Assembly (NCBI GenBank): GCA_031259845.1
Contig: JAIRKZ010000028.1
Location: 1 to 35,419 of the forward strand
From: Tannerellaceae bacterium
Lineage (GTDB): Bacteria > Bacteroidota > Bacteroidia > Bacteroidales > Tannerellaceae
DNA length: 35,419 bases
Reading direction: 5' to 3'
Made by a program: the position numbers and the translations under genes. Under the pieces are notes generated by a model. It was not told the DNA's origin. It was given only the letters and a program-made list of their open reading frames with translations, and did no database searches. Every line of letters starts with the position of its first letter. The first letter of the stretch is position 1. This document shows positions 25,521 through 34,592 of the stretch, piece by piece.

Positions 25521-25760
25521 CGTAATCCTTTCCTCAAGACTCCGTCATATTTTTCCGAAGCCCTCCCGCAAAACAGTCAATACAGACCCATTTGATTACG
25601 AAAACAATCGGAATAGTCATCCAATTCCCCCCTGTCCGTACAAAACGCCTGTTAGCAGAAAACGCAAATTCCTTAAAATCTGTCAGCAGGTAAGTCTTAA
25701 CGGTAGCATATTGTAAAAACGGACCGGCTTCTCATCCAAGGTTTTTTATTGGTAAATTTA

Positions 25761-25790
25761 TTTGCTATTTTATTATTTTCGTTACATTTG
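25761..25790 (+). promoter_or_regulatory. Promoter of the ECF sigma (FecI-like) gene
   Basis: A -33 TTTG (25761-25764) and a -7 TACATTTG (25783-25790) with an 18-bp spacer fit the Bacteroidetes housekeeping promoter, the same spacing as the etf promoter in this window. Confidence 0.6.
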
Positions 25791-25874
25791 TTATCAGTAT
25801 GACAATAGGTGGAGCTAAATTGAAAGACGAATGGCGGCTTGCAGATTAATGAAAATGTAGTAAAGAATTTACTG

Positions 25875-26435
25875 ATGCTTAAAGAAAATTCGTTAGTTTA
25901 TACAGATTGTATACAGAATGATTTTGATAGAATCTACCTTAGTTATTTCTATCGGTTGCATCGTTTCGCCAAAGAATATGTGATGTCCGACGCCGACGCC
26001 GAGAATATCGTGCAAGATGTTTTTTTATTGCTTTGGGAGAAACGGGAAGTCTTGAATATACAAATCAGTCTTACGGCCTATTTATTTTCTTTAGTAAAGA
26101 ATAAATGTATCGATCATCTCCGTCATAGAGTTATAGCCAATGAATTTCAGCAGGAATTATCCTTAAAGCTGGCCTCTTTGGAAGAATTGGATAGCGCCTT
26201 TGTTTCAGAAGAAGAAATAGAACGGTTTCTTTCCGACGCCATAAATAAGTTACCCGAACGCTGCCGGGAAATATTCATCAAGAGCCGTATTGAAGGAAAG
26301 AAATACCGCGAGATAGCCGAAGAACTGAATATTTCCGTTAATACGGTAGAAAACCAAATAGCCATCGCATTGAGAAAGCTCCGAATCGAATTAAAAGATT
26401 ACCTCCCCTTATTGCTTTTCTTTACTGTTTGTTAA
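25875..26435 (+). CDS. ECF sigma-70 factor, FecI-like
   Basis: 186 residues from the ATG at 25875. A TTG at 25839 would add 12 residues and cannot be excluded. Region 2 is FDRIYLSYFYRLHRFAKEYVMSDADAENIVQDVFLLLWEKRE, given here only as its extent (about residues 18-60). Region 4 is marked by LPERCREIFIKSRIEG and the helix-turn-helix KYREIAEELNISVNTVENQI. It is expected to direct RNA polymerase to the downstream uptake genes when released by the FecR protein encoded 88 bp on. The context (sigma, FecR, SusC with STN domain, SusD) is the classic trans-envelope signalling layout of Bacteroidales polysaccharide or glycoprotein use. Confidence 0.93.
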   Translation: MLKENSLVYTDCIQNDFDRIYLSYFYRLHRFAKEYVMSDADAENIVQDVFLLLWEKREVLNIQISLTAYLFSLVKNKCIDHLRHRVIANEFQQELSLKLASLEELDSAFVSEEEIERFLSDAINKLPERCREIFIKSRIEGKKYREIAEELNISVNTVENQIAIALRKLRIELKDYLPLLLFFTVC

Positions 26436-26468
26436 ATAATATTTATTTATAAATACAATTTAGTGGTA

Positions 26469-26486
26469 AGCGTTATTATAAACGCT
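26469..26486. other. Hairpin between sigma and anti-sigma genes
   Basis: AGCGTT-ATTATA-AACGCT is a perfect 6-bp stem. A second imperfect stem (GCG-A-CCTG...CAGG-CGC, about 26496-26517) ends just before the fecR-like start at 26524 and might affect its translation. Confidence 0.35.
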
Positions 26487-26523
26487 CTTAATATGCGACC
26501 TGTAATATGCAGGCGCTATTGAA

Positions 26524-27498
26524 ATGAATGAACTGATAGAGAAATACTTTAAAGGAAATCTTTCTTCTGTTGAGAAGAAACAACTCTTTGCATTGATTGA
26601 AATGGATGTTAACTTAAAAAAAGAGTTTATTTCTACACAGAATTTATATGCGGTGTCATCTTTATTACCAGACAAAGAGGATGAAAGCAGAGCTTTACCC
26701 AAGTTAAAGCAGTTCAAACAAAAGCGTTTAGAACGAACCGCTATACATCTGTTCAGGCATATAGCGCGCTATGCGGCGGCCGTTTGTTTGGCGGTTTTGT
26801 TAACGTGGGCGTATATGAAACAGCCTGCTCCTCCGGCAGATGAACCTGTTATTGCCTGGCAGGAATTGGTTACTCCTCCCGGACAACGGGCGATGGTGAA
26901 ATTGGCTGATGGCACAACCGTATGGTTAAACGCCCGTTCGTCTTTACGCTATCCTGCTGCCTTTGCAAAAACAGAGCGAAAAGTGGAACTCGACGGAGAA
27001 GCCTATTTTGATGTAGAGCATAAGGACGAGCAACCGTTTATTGTTTCCACCGAAAAATTAACTATTAAAGTATTAGGCACTGAATTTAATGTACACGCAT
27101 ACAAAGGGCGGAATGAATTTAACGCCGCGCTTATAAAAGGTTCGGTCAAAATATATAATAAAGGGCATGAAGAAAATGCTTTATTCATCTCTCCGAATGA
27201 ATATGTGGAACTGATAGATAACCGGCTGGTGAAAAAAGAATTCGGAAATACGGACTTCCTGTTATGGAAGGAGGGAATTTATGCATTCGATGATGTGGCA
27301 TTTACGGAGATAATACACAAATTGGAGTTGTATTATGATGTAACGATACAGATAGCAAATGAAAAATTAAGTACGTACCAGTTTACCGGAAAATTCCGTC
27401 AGCGCGACGGCGTGGAAAGCGTTTTGCGAACCCTGCAGAAAGTATATTATTTCAGATTTACAAAAGATGAAGAGAATAATGTAATCACAATTAGATAG
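26524..27498 (+). CDS. FecR-family anti-sigma factor (DUF4974 C-terminus)
   Basis: 324 residues. Residues 1-75 are the cytoplasmic sigma-binding part. One transmembrane helix is near 81-97. The periplasmic FecR domain shows TPPGQRAMVKLADGTTVWLN (117-136) and VELDGEAYFDV (154-164), and a DUF4974 domain occupies about 254-320 (FDDVAFTEIIHKLELYYDV...). FecR proteins hold the sigma factor and are triggered by the STN domain of the cognate outer-membrane receptor. Such a receptor is the next gene. Confidence 0.94.
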   Translation: MNELIEKYFKGNLSSVEKKQLFALIEMDVNLKKEFISTQNLYAVSSLLPDKEDESRALPKLKQFKQKRLERTAIHLFRHIARYAAAVCLAVLLTWAYMKQPAPPADEPVIAWQELVTPPGQRAMVKLADGTTVWLNARSSLRYPAAFAKTERKVELDGEAYFDVEHKDEQPFIVSTEKLTIKVLGTEFNVHAYKGRNEFNAALIKGSVKIYNKGHEENALFISPNEYVELIDNRLVKKEFGNTDFLLWKEGIYAFDDVAFTEIIHKLELYYDVTIQIANEKLSTYQFTGKFRQRDGVESVLRTLQKVYYFRFTKDEENNVITIR

Positions 27499-27598
27499 AT
27501 AGACAGAAAAAGGAACAACTTAACAACCCTGATATAAACAACCCTAATGTATAATCAATTAACAATCAAATGCCTATGATGTAAATAAAAAATGAAGA

Positions 27599-27626
27599 AC
27601 CGGCAAGCGTTGCAGCGCTTACCGGT
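27599..27626. other. Hairpin in the leader of the SusC-like gene
   Basis: ACCGG and AAGCG pair with CGCTT and CCGGT across one C-A mismatch, with a TTGCAG loop. No T-run follows, so it is not a simple terminator. It lies in the 187-bp gap between the fecR-like and susC-like genes, where a sigma-dependent promoter would also be expected, and may act in attenuation or mRNA stability. Confidence 0.45.
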
Positions 27627-27685
27627 AAAGAAGCTAACACAAAATTTAATTAATTAAGTATTAACAAGTAAAATGACACAAAGTT

Positions 27686-30600
27686 ATGAAAAAAGAACCT
27701 TTGTCCAATCTTTTATTATTTCAAAATTATCATGTTACGAAATTTTTGAATATTATGAGAATTTCAACCTTCCTCCTTTTTCTTTGTGTTTTCACGTCGT
27801 TTGCAGCAAAAGTCAACTCTCAGAATGCACGTGTAAACATCAGTGAAAACAGTCTGACGATTAGTGAATTTATCGATCAGGTAGAAAAGCAAACAGATTA
27901 TTTGTTTGTATACAGCAAAAACGAATTGAATGTAAATGAAGTGCTTCGTTTACGTTCGGGAAGTAAATCGGTAGCGCAGTATCTCAATGAAGCGTTTACA
28001 GACAAAGACGTAAGATATGTGTTTGAAAACGATTACATTGTATTAACAAAAAGCGGGATTACATCTGTTACCCAACAAGGGAAAACCCTTACAGGTACTG
28101 TTACCGACGGCGACGGCGAGCCGGTTATAGGCGCCAACATTGTAGTAAGAGGCACAACAATCGGCACAGTGACGGATATCGACGGCAAATATACATTACC
28201 CGGCGTTCCGGCCAACGCCGTACTTCTGGTATCATACATCGGATACCTGACAAAGGAAATAGCTGTGGGCGCCCAGACAGTTGTTAATGTTACCTTATCG
28301 GAAGACTCGCAAGCTTTAGAAGAAGTAGTGGTAGTAGGTTATGGTACGATGCGTAAATCAGACGTTACCGGTTCTATCTCCGTTACAAAAGGGGAAGACA
28401 TCGTGAAAACGCAAAACTTTAGCCCGCTGGATGCTCTCAGGGGTAAAGCTGCCGGCGTTAATATCTATTCAAACTCAAGCCAGCCGGGCAACTACGGCAA
28501 CCGTGTTGTGATTCGCGGTAATTCAACCATCCTGGCTTCCGCCGACCCATTGTATGTGGTAGACGGCGTGGTAATGAGTGAATTCTATCAGGTCAACCCG
28601 AATGATATCGAAAGTATCGAGGTATTGAAAGATGCTTCGTCTGCAGCTATTTATGGAGCCAGGGGCGCCAATGGCGTTATTCTTGTTACTACAAAAAGAG
28701 GTAATAAAGGACAAGGCACAGTGGTAAGCTACCAGGGCTCGGTAAGTATGAATACGGTGGCCCGTTATATGGATACGCTGAATGCGCAGGAATGGGCGGA
28801 TACCTTTATGAAGGGGTTGGAAAATGAAAATAAATGGCAGGGTAAAAACTGGTCGTTGAACCGTGCGGAATGGTTTACCGACAGGGATTATTTTGATGCA
28901 AACGGTAATCCGATATACGATACCGACTGGCAAAGAGAAGCCACCCATGCCAGTGTTTCGCATAATCACCAGTTGAATATCCAGCAGGGCGGGCCAAAGT
29001 CGTCAATGGGTACTTTCCTTAATTATACGGATATGCAGGGTATCGTTAATGATACGTATACCAAGCGTGTAAATGCCAAATTTGCATACGACGCAAAGCC
29101 GTTGCCGTGGCTGTCTACTGCCGTAAACTTAATGGTAAACCATACCTGGGGACGCTATACGCCGGAATCGGGCGGAGGACAAGACGCCCGCCGTACGATG
29201 ATAGAAATGCTTCCCTGGCTGCCGGTACGCGACAAGAACGGTAATTATACCACCTCGGCCACATCAACGATGAACGACGTATTTGGTTTTGAAGGGATGT
29301 CTAACCCGGTAATGATTCTCGACCTGCAAAAACGTATGACGTATAATACGAAAATATTCGGTAATGCCGCTTTGACTTTCCACCTGCTGGATGGCCTGGA
29401 TTTAAAGACGCAATTGGGTATCGATAATTATCATAAGGCGTATAAAGGATACTCTTCGGTTACGCTGAATAATATTTCCATGCCCAACGGATGGGCCGAA
29501 CGGACGCATGACGAAATGCTCTACTGGCAGGAAGAAACCTATCTTACGTACAACAAAGTGTTTGACAAGCACCGCGTGAATGCCATGGCCGGACTTTCCT
29601 GGCAGGAATACACCAAGCATTACGACTACTCCAGAACAGAAGGGTTCTCAGACGACTTTTACGAATATTATAAAATGAGCGTAGGAACCTCCCCTTCGGC
29701 TCCCGATTCATCCTGGGAACGCTGGCGGATGAACTCATTCTTCCTGCGTTTGGCGTATACCTATAATGATAAGTATTCGGCTACGTTGACGGGGCGTTAC
29801 GACGGTTCGTCCAAATTCGGCAAGAACAACAAATACGCATTCTTCCCCTCCGCCGGCTTGGCATGGAATGCCAAGAATGAAGATTTCCTGCTGGATAATC
29901 CATTGATAAGTAACCTGAAGGTGCATACGAGCTATGGTTTTACGGGTAACTCCGAAATAGGCGTTTACCAGTCGCTGGCAAGCGTAGAAGCAACGACGGG
30001 CCTGCTGAACGGAACGCGCGCTCCCTTTTCCCGGATTAATACGATGGCGAACCCGGATTTGAGATGGGAAAAAACGGGCATGTTCGACGTAGGTTTCGAT
30101 TTGGGCCTGTTCAATCAGCGATTGACCTTCGATGTTTCTTACTACAATAAGAAAACGACCGACCTTTTATTGAATCAGCCGCTTCCCCGCTCAACCGGTT
30201 TTACTTCGGTAACGAGCAATATCGGTTCGGTGAAAAACCAGGGATTCGACCTCATGATTACCGGCCGCCCCGTACAAACCCGCGACTTCTCATGGACAGC
30301 CTCTCTGAGCGCCAACTATAATAAGAACGAAATCGTGAAGCTGGGCGAAAACGACGAAGACATCGAAACGCATGGCTGGGTAGGAGGTTCCGAAGGCGTT
30401 ATCCGCGTGGGAGAATCGCTGAACAGCTTCTACGGGTACAGAAGATATGGCGTGTATACGGTGCAGGATTACGAAGCCGGACTGTGCGATATGGAACAAA
30501 TCGGACGCGCCAAACGCTCGGATAAAAAAGAAATATTGGGCAAAGGCGCGCCGGACTGGACGGGCAGCTTTATCAATAATTTAAGCTACAAGAACTTTGA

Positions 30601-31081
30601 CCTTTCGGTTGATCTGCAATTTGTATACGGCGTTGAAACCATGCAGCAATATTATCACTCGGTGTACGACCGCTTCGGGATTACGAACGGCCTGAGCAAT
30701 ATTTTGTACGACGCTTACGACGGGACGAATCCGGGCGCCATGCAGCAGGCCGTTTATCTGATGAACTCCGGCCATGCCGGACAGGATACTACGGTAGACT
30801 CTGCATGGGTAGTGGATGGCTCATACCTCCGGCTGAATATGCTGCAATTAGGCTATACGCTTACTTCCCGGCAGGCCAAATCGCTGGGACTGGCCGGCTT
30901 GCGTCTCTATTTGAGCGGCAATAACCTGTTTCTCCTTACTTCGAGCGACTTTACGGGATACGACCCGGAAAGCACCTCGCAGATCAGTACGAGTTACGAA
31001 AGCAAGTTTGGGCAGAACATGACGTTCTTCTCTTATCCGAGAGCCAGGACGTATACGCTGGGTGTTAATGTAACGTTTTAA
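27686..31081 (+). CDS. SusC/RagA-family TonB-linked outer-membrane transporter with STN domain
   Basis: 1131 residues. A signal peptide spans about 24-46 (inner Met at 24 is a possible alternative start). Residues 50-121 are an STN (secretin/TonB short N-terminal) domain, the signalling module of FecA-type receptors. Residues 132-207 are the carboxypeptidase-regulatory-like domain (GTVTDGDGEPVIGANIVV). The TonB box-like EEVVVVGYG is at 212-220 and the plug follows to about 345. The barrel runs to the final LGVNVTF. The STN domain explains the adjacent sigma/anti-sigma pair. It should import oligosaccharides or peptides captured by the SusD partner. No degradative enzyme lies beside it, so the substrate is open. 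Confidence 0.96.
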   Translation: MKKEPLSNLLLFQNYHVTKFLNIMRISTFLLFLCVFTSFAAKVNSQNARVNISENSLTISEFIDQVEKQTDYLFVYSKNELNVNEVLRLRSGSKSVAQYLNEAFTDKDVRYVFENDYIVLTKSGITSVTQQGKTLTGTVTDGDGEPVIGANIVVRGTTIGTVTDIDGKYTLPGVPANAVLLVSYIGYLTKEIAVGAQTVVNVTLSEDSQALEEVVVVGYGTMRKSDVTGSISVTKGEDIVKTQNFSPLDALRGKAAGVNIYSNSSQPGNYGNRVVIRGNSTILASADPLYVVDGVVMSEFYQVNPNDIESIEVLKDASSAAIYGARGANGVILVTTKRGNKGQGTVVSYQGSVSMNTVARYMDTLNAQEWADTFMKGLENENKWQGKNWSLNRAEWFTDRDYFDANGNPIYDTDWQREATHASVSHNHQLNIQQGGPKSSMGTFLNYTDMQGIVNDTYTKRVNAKFAYDAKPLPWLSTAVNLMVNHTWGRYTPESGGGQDARRTMIEMLPWLPVRDKNGNYTTSATSTMNDVFGFEGMSNPVMILDLQKRMTYNTKIFGNAALTFHLLDGLDLKTQLGIDNYHKAYKGYSSVTLNNISMPNGWAERTHDEMLYWQEETYLTYNKVFDKHRVNAMAGLSWQEYTKHYDYSRTEGFSDDFYEYYKMSVGTSPSAPDSSWERWRMNSFFLRLAYTYNDKYSATLTGRYDGSSKFGKNNKYAFFPSAGLAWNAKNEDFLLDNPLISNLKVHTSYGFTGNSEIGVYQSLASVEATTGLLNGTRAPFSRINTMANPDLRWEKTGMFDVGFDLGLFNQRLTFDVSYYNKKTTDLLLNQPLPRSTGFTSVTSNIGSVKNQGFDLMITGRPVQTRDFSWTASLSANYNKNEIVKLGENDEDIETHGWVGGSEGVIRVGESLNSFYGYRRYGVYTVQDYEAGLCDMEQIGRAKRSDKKEILGKGAPDWTGSFINNLSYKNFDLSVDLQFVYGVETMQQYYHSVYDRFGITNGLSNILYDAYDGTNPGAMQQAVYLMNSGHAGQDTTVDSAWVVDGSYLRLNMLQLGYTLTSRQAKSLGLAGLRLYLSGNNLFLLTSSDFTGYDPESTSQISTSYESKFGQNMTFFSYPRARTYTLGVNVTF

Positions 31082-31104
31082 TTAACTTGATAAAGAATTA
31101 CGAT

Positions 31105-32664
31105 ATGAAGAAAATAATATATTTGTTTGCTTGTGCAGCTTTATTAATCAGCGCTACGGGCTGCGAAGGTTTTTTGGAAGAAGAGCCGAAAGACAGGTTG
31201 ACTTCGGGAGCTTATTACCAAACCGAAGCTCAGGCAACGGCCAATGTAAATTGGCTCTATTGGGAAGGCGCAGTAAAACGCCTTGGCGAAGCAAGCAGCG
31301 CTTATATAGGGCCTACCGCTTCGATTCCGGGTATGCTGACGGGTTATTTTGTAAACAGTTACGAAGGCCAGGAAATCATCTGCATGTATTCGCGCCAATT
31401 GACGCGCCAGCAATATACGGCTACGATGACCAGTACGCTGAACAATATGTGGGATTACAGTTACAGAGCCATTAATATTGCCAATGGCGCTATCAAACAT
31501 ATTCCCGATATAGCGATGAGCGAAGCCGGCAAGGCCAAATTGCTGGGCGAAGCCAAATTCTTCCGCGCGCTCAACTATTTTTACCTGGTTAAGTCATTCG
31601 GAGATGTGCCGATGCCTGTAGACCCCTACGAATCGTTAGAAAATCTCTACCTGGAACGCACGGCTGCGGCCACCGTATACAGCCTGGTGGAAGCAGACCT
31701 GAAGGAAGCGGTAGAGGCTTTGCCGGCCGTTTTGTTCTCTAACGGGCATCGCATCACCCGGTATGCTGCGGCCATGCTGCTCTCTACCGTTTATTTCTAT
31801 CAGGGAAAATATGCCGAAGCGGCGCAGTATAGCAAAATAGTGGTAGACTCGCCCCACACGCTGGCTACCAATACCGATTGGGCAGAAAACAGCGCATTCA
31901 ACAAACTGCGCACCACCGACGACCTTGACGAGGTAATCTATGCCATTGAGTTTGACGCAAACATCCGCAAAAGCAGTTGGTGGCCCACGTACTCGTTTAA
32001 TTCGGGCGCAACGGCGGTATTCAATAAATACGCTATTTTTGAAAGGGTGTACGGCCCCGTCAACCTTTTCCTGAATGTCTATGCTGAAGACGATTTGCGC
32101 ATCCAGCCGAATCAGTTCTTCCATTGGGAATATACCAACCCGCAGACGGGCGCCGAATGGAAATCCGAGATACCCGGTTGCTGGTATTATTTCGACGAAG
32201 AAGCGATGCTGAATACCGGCAACGGTACGAAAGACTGGAATATCTTCCGCTATGCGGAAGCGTTGCTGGTAGCCGCCGAATCGATTGCCCAGACCACCGG
32301 CGTAACCGCCGAAGCAGCCGGCTACCTGGCCCAGATTAAAGCGCGTGCGGATATGAAAGGTAAAACAGCAGCCCAGTATACGGCCGAATTGCAGGGCTTA
32401 TCCAAAGACGCCTTTATCCGGGAATGCTGGACGGAGCGTTTGCGCGAATTTCCGCTGGAATTTAAAATCTGGGACGATTGCGTACGCACCGGAAAATTCC
32501 CCGTTATCTCCCAAACGCAGAAAGGGCAGGTAAGCTATGTAGATTTAATCGGCGCCGAGAATGCTTCGGGGGCAACCTTTAAGGATTCGGATTTGTTATG
32601 GCCCATCTCCTTAGACGAATTGCAGCGCAACCCGAAATTAACTCAAAATCCGGGTTATAAATAA
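31105..32664 (+). CDS. SusD/RagB-family surface lipoprotein
   Basis: 519 residues from the ATG at 31105, which gives a clean lipoprotein signal. A TTG at 31087 would add six residues before it. Lipidation is expected at Cys20 (SATGC), followed by an acidic stretch EGFLEEEPKD, the kind of surface-export signal seen in Bacteroidota lipoproteins. SusD landmarks include the N-terminal FLEEEPKDRLTSGAYYQTEAQA-like region, LLGEAKFFRALNYFYLVKSFGDVP and a C-terminal RNPKLTQNPGY. It caps the SusC barrel and binds the ligand. Its start is 23 bp after the susC-like stop. Confidence 0.95.
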   Translation: MKKIIYLFACAALLISATGCEGFLEEEPKDRLTSGAYYQTEAQATANVNWLYWEGAVKRLGEASSAYIGPTASIPGMLTGYFVNSYEGQEIICMYSRQLTRQQYTATMTSTLNNMWDYSYRAINIANGAIKHIPDIAMSEAGKAKLLGEAKFFRALNYFYLVKSFGDVPMPVDPYESLENLYLERTAAATVYSLVEADLKEAVEALPAVLFSNGHRITRYAAAMLLSTVYFYQGKYAEAAQYSKIVVDSPHTLATNTDWAENSAFNKLRTTDDLDEVIYAIEFDANIRKSSWWPTYSFNSGATAVFNKYAIFERVYGPVNLFLNVYAEDDLRIQPNQFFHWEYTNPQTGAEWKSEIPGCWYYFDEEAMLNTGNGTKDWNIFRYAEALLVAAESIAQTTGVTAEAAGYLAQIKARADMKGKTAAQYTAELQGLSKDAFIRECWTERLREFPLEFKIWDDCVRTGKFPVISQTQKGQVSYVDLIGAENASGATFKDSDLLWPISLDELQRNPKLTQNPGYK

Positions 32665-32689
32665 GCCCTGACTGATACGTAAAATGAAT

Positions 32690-32728
32690 GAACGCCCGGC
32701 AGTTTATGCAGCCGGGCGTTCTATTATT
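32690..32728 (+). terminator. Rho-independent terminator of the sigma/SusCD locus
   Basis: GAACGCCCGGC (32690-32700) pairs perfectly with GCCGGGCGTTC (32711-32721) around a 10-nt loop, followed by TATTATTT. It lies between the SusD gene and the convergent beta-barrel gene. Confidence 0.85.
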
Positions 32729-32735
32729 TACGGAT

Positions 32736-33635
32736 TTACAGATGCAAATGAAGCCCTATGGATACAGGATGTACTTTGGGGCCTTTTCCTGATTCGAACA
32801 ATTCCATGGGCGAGTATCTGGCATAAACGCCCAGCCAGTTGCAACCGGCCTGGAATAAGAAATCCATCGTAACGGGGCGGATATTCATCCCGCCGTCTAC
32901 TTTTTCCTTCTGCTTCTTTCCCGCTTCGTTCCGGTAGGTTACCCGCGAAGACGAGGCGGTTTTTACTACGCCTGCCGCGCCTGCCGAAACAAAGAAGTCG
33001 TGACGGCTGTACCTGCCTTGCCATTCAAGCAGCAGGGGAATGGTGAGGCTGGTTATATTCAGTTTGCTGGCGCTGTAATGGATTCCTTCCGGGGCGTTGT
33101 GCAGGGAGGTAATACCGCCGACTTCCTTAAAATACTTGTTTTCATCAAGCCGGTAACGGCTCCAGCGCATGCCGGCGCCCGTCACTATGGCCCAGCTGCC
33201 CCTTTTTGAAAGGGGGATGCTCGTTTCCAATACATTGAGGTTATATTCGAGCGACTTGCCGCTGCGCAGCGACACGCCGTCTATATCATTAAAGTGAAGG
33301 TCTCCATCGGCAAAACTGGCAAAGCCCATGCCAAAGCCGCCCCAATGTCCGTCGAAATCTTTGTTCCAGGAAGGAAGCGGGATGTTTATCGAGCGTTTGC
33401 GCCTTTCGTAGCTCTTGCCGTCTATGTAATGGCCTTCAAATACCATTTCGTCGTCCGTTTCCCGGCCCTCGTCTGTTAGCTCGTACACTCTTACTTTCAT
33501 CCGGTCGCCGGTTTGCTTTATTTCGATACGTTTCCCGCCTGCTACAAGCGTTGTGTCGGGTTGTAGCGGTTTGGTAGCCGTGCATACTGCCAGGGGGGAA
33601 CAAAAAGCCGTAATCAGCCATACTAATCTTTTCAT
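32736..33635 (-). CDS. Predicted outer-membrane beta-barrel protein
   Basis: 299 residues with an N-terminal signal (MKRLVWLITAFCSPLAVCTA). An early soluble part (about 25-85) is followed by alternating strands such as GGFGMGFASFADG, SWAIVTGAGMRWSRYRLDENKY, SLTIPLLLEWQGRYSRHDFFVSAG and VGVYARYSPMELF-like, ending HPVSIGLHLHL. The pattern resembles the small porin-like/OMP_b-brl families of Bacteroidota. It is the last gene of an ECF sigma operon, 20 bp after the preceding stop. Function unknown. Confidence 0.7.
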   Translation of the reverse strand: MKRLVWLITAFCSPLAVCTATKPLQPDTTLVAGGKRIEIKQTGDRMKVRVYELTDEGRETDDEMVFEGHYIDGKSYERRKRSINIPLPSWNKDFDGHWGGFGMGFASFADGDLHFNDIDGVSLRSGKSLEYNLNVLETSIPLSKRGSWAIVTGAGMRWSRYRLDENKYFKEVGGITSLHNAPEGIHYSASKLNITSLTIPLLLEWQGRYSRHDFFVSAGAAGVVKTASSSRVTYRNEAGKKQKEKVDGGMNIRPVTMDFLFQAGCNWLGVYARYSPMELFESGKGPKVHPVSIGLHLHL

Positions 33636-33655
33636 CTTGTTTTATTATTAATTGG

Positions 33656-34120
33656 TTATAAGTCTTTTTTAGTAAAGAGAATCGTTATCAAATCGTCGCT
33701 ATCCAGTTCGCCTTCAATGTATACAAGCGTTATTACCTTTCTCCGGCTTAGTTTAAAGAGGATAAAGCGGTTCAAATCTTCCTTATTTCCCGGCAGTTGA
33801 TAATAGGCCGATATTAGTCCGCCATCGTCGGTCACTTCCTTTATCTTGCGCGCGCCCTGCTGGTCTTCGTCCAGGCAGTGGCGGATGAATTGCAGCGCTT
33901 CGCGGTCGTCTTTTATCGTGATACTTTTATAATGCGTCATGCTGAATGTTTCTACCATCTCGTTAGAGAGTTCTACCATCGTGACGTTCTTATTTTTTCC
34001 ATAACGCCGGAATACCTCCTGTATCTTCAAATCTTTCTGCGCCTCTATCGCCGCGGCTTGTGCCGGGAAGCAGCAACAGGCGGCCAGCAGCAAGGCTAAT
34101 GTGTATTTTATCTGTTTCAT
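33656..34120 (-). CDS. DUF4252-like (possibly DUF6108) secreted protein
   Basis: 154 residues from the ATG at 34120, which has a good AGGA Shine-Dalgarno-like sequence and starts with a signal peptide (MKQIKYTLALLLAACCCFPAQA). A longer start at 34147 would overlap the previous gene and lack such a signal. Residues 27-150 show a compact alpha/beta pattern: VTMVELSNEMVETF, DREALQFIRHCLD, KIKEVTDDGG, FILFKLSRRKVITLVYIEGELDSDDLITIL. It resembles DUF4252 or DUF6108 families, which often follow ECF sigma genes in Bacteroidales. Predicted periplasmic; role unknown. The family name is tentative. Confidence 0.72.
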   Translation of the reverse strand: MKQIKYTLALLLAACCCFPAQAAAIEAQKDLKIQEVFRRYGKNKNVTMVELSNEMVETFSMTHYKSITIKDDREALQFIRHCLDEDQQGARKIKEVTDDGGLISAYYQLPGNKEDLNRFILFKLSRRKVITLVYIEGELDSDDLITILFTKKDL

Positions 34121-34133
34121 TTTCCTGCCTGGT

Positions 34134-34592
34134 TTAATCGTTATCACTAAATATTGTGCTCAGTTCGTTTAACTGGTCTTCTATCGCAGCAGGGGTGGCT
34201 ACTTCCTGCAAGGCGTAGAAGGCAAATTCTTTTACTTTTTGAATGTCTGTATAGCAGCGGCCGTTTATCACTACATAATTCGCGGAGCAGAGGCAGGGAC
34301 TGGGCGGGAAAAAGAGCTGCCTTATCCCAGGCAACAGCGCCAGGCAGGCCGCCGCCGACATCACGTAGAGAATAACCCGCCTGGCTGCCGGGCGGTCTTT
34401 TTGCCGCTTTTCGCGCTTCCCCTGCGCGTGGCGCGTCTTCCGTATTTCTTCATCAAGGCAGGCAAACAGCGGTTTGTAGATGGCCAAACGCTGTGGCGCC
34501 TCGCCCGAAGCAAAGAATGCCCGGAGCTGCCGCTCTTCCTCCCCGGAGGTTTCTCCTTCAAAATATTTATCCAGCAACTCATCTATATTCAT
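34134..34592 (-). CDS. Small one-pass membrane protein, likely anti-sigma factor
   Basis: 152 residues. The N-terminal LLDKYFEGETSGEEERQLRAFF resembles the start of FecR-type anti-sigma factors. Residues 55-72 are highly basic, 73-91 form one membrane helix, and the C-terminal ~60 residues are outside, with a Cys-rich CLCSANYVVINGRC. It overlaps the sigma gene by 4 bp (ATGA), which is typical of sigma/anti-sigma pairs. It lacks the FecR periplasmic domain, so it probably senses something other than a TonB receptor. Confidence 0.7.
   Translation of the reverse strand: MNIDELLDKYFEGETSGEEERQLRAFFASGEAPQRLAIYKPLFACLDEEIRKTRHAQGKREKRQKDRPAARRVILYVMSAAACLALLPGIRQLFFPPSPCLCSANYVVINGRCYTDIQKVKEFAFYALQEVATPAAIEDQLNELSTIFSDND

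Larger units (their letters stand above)
25053..25760. other. Gene-free structured region between the orphan gene and the ECF sigma gene
   Basis: About 700 bp without a convincing gene. It holds a strong hairpin at 25406-25440, a perfect 18-bp palindrome at 25503-25520 with a related half-copy near 25480, and nested short dyads around 25335-25395 (AACAACTGTTT and AACAGT...AGTTGTT). Open frames across it are rich in Cys, Phe and Lys and look like artefacts of the palindromic repeats. Confidence 0.5.

Noticed and set aside
25281-25716. Two overlapping open frames (104 and 91 codons) upstream of the sigma gene
   Set aside because: They pass through hairpins and the palindrome, overlap each other in different frames and have odd Cys/Phe/Lys-rich composition.
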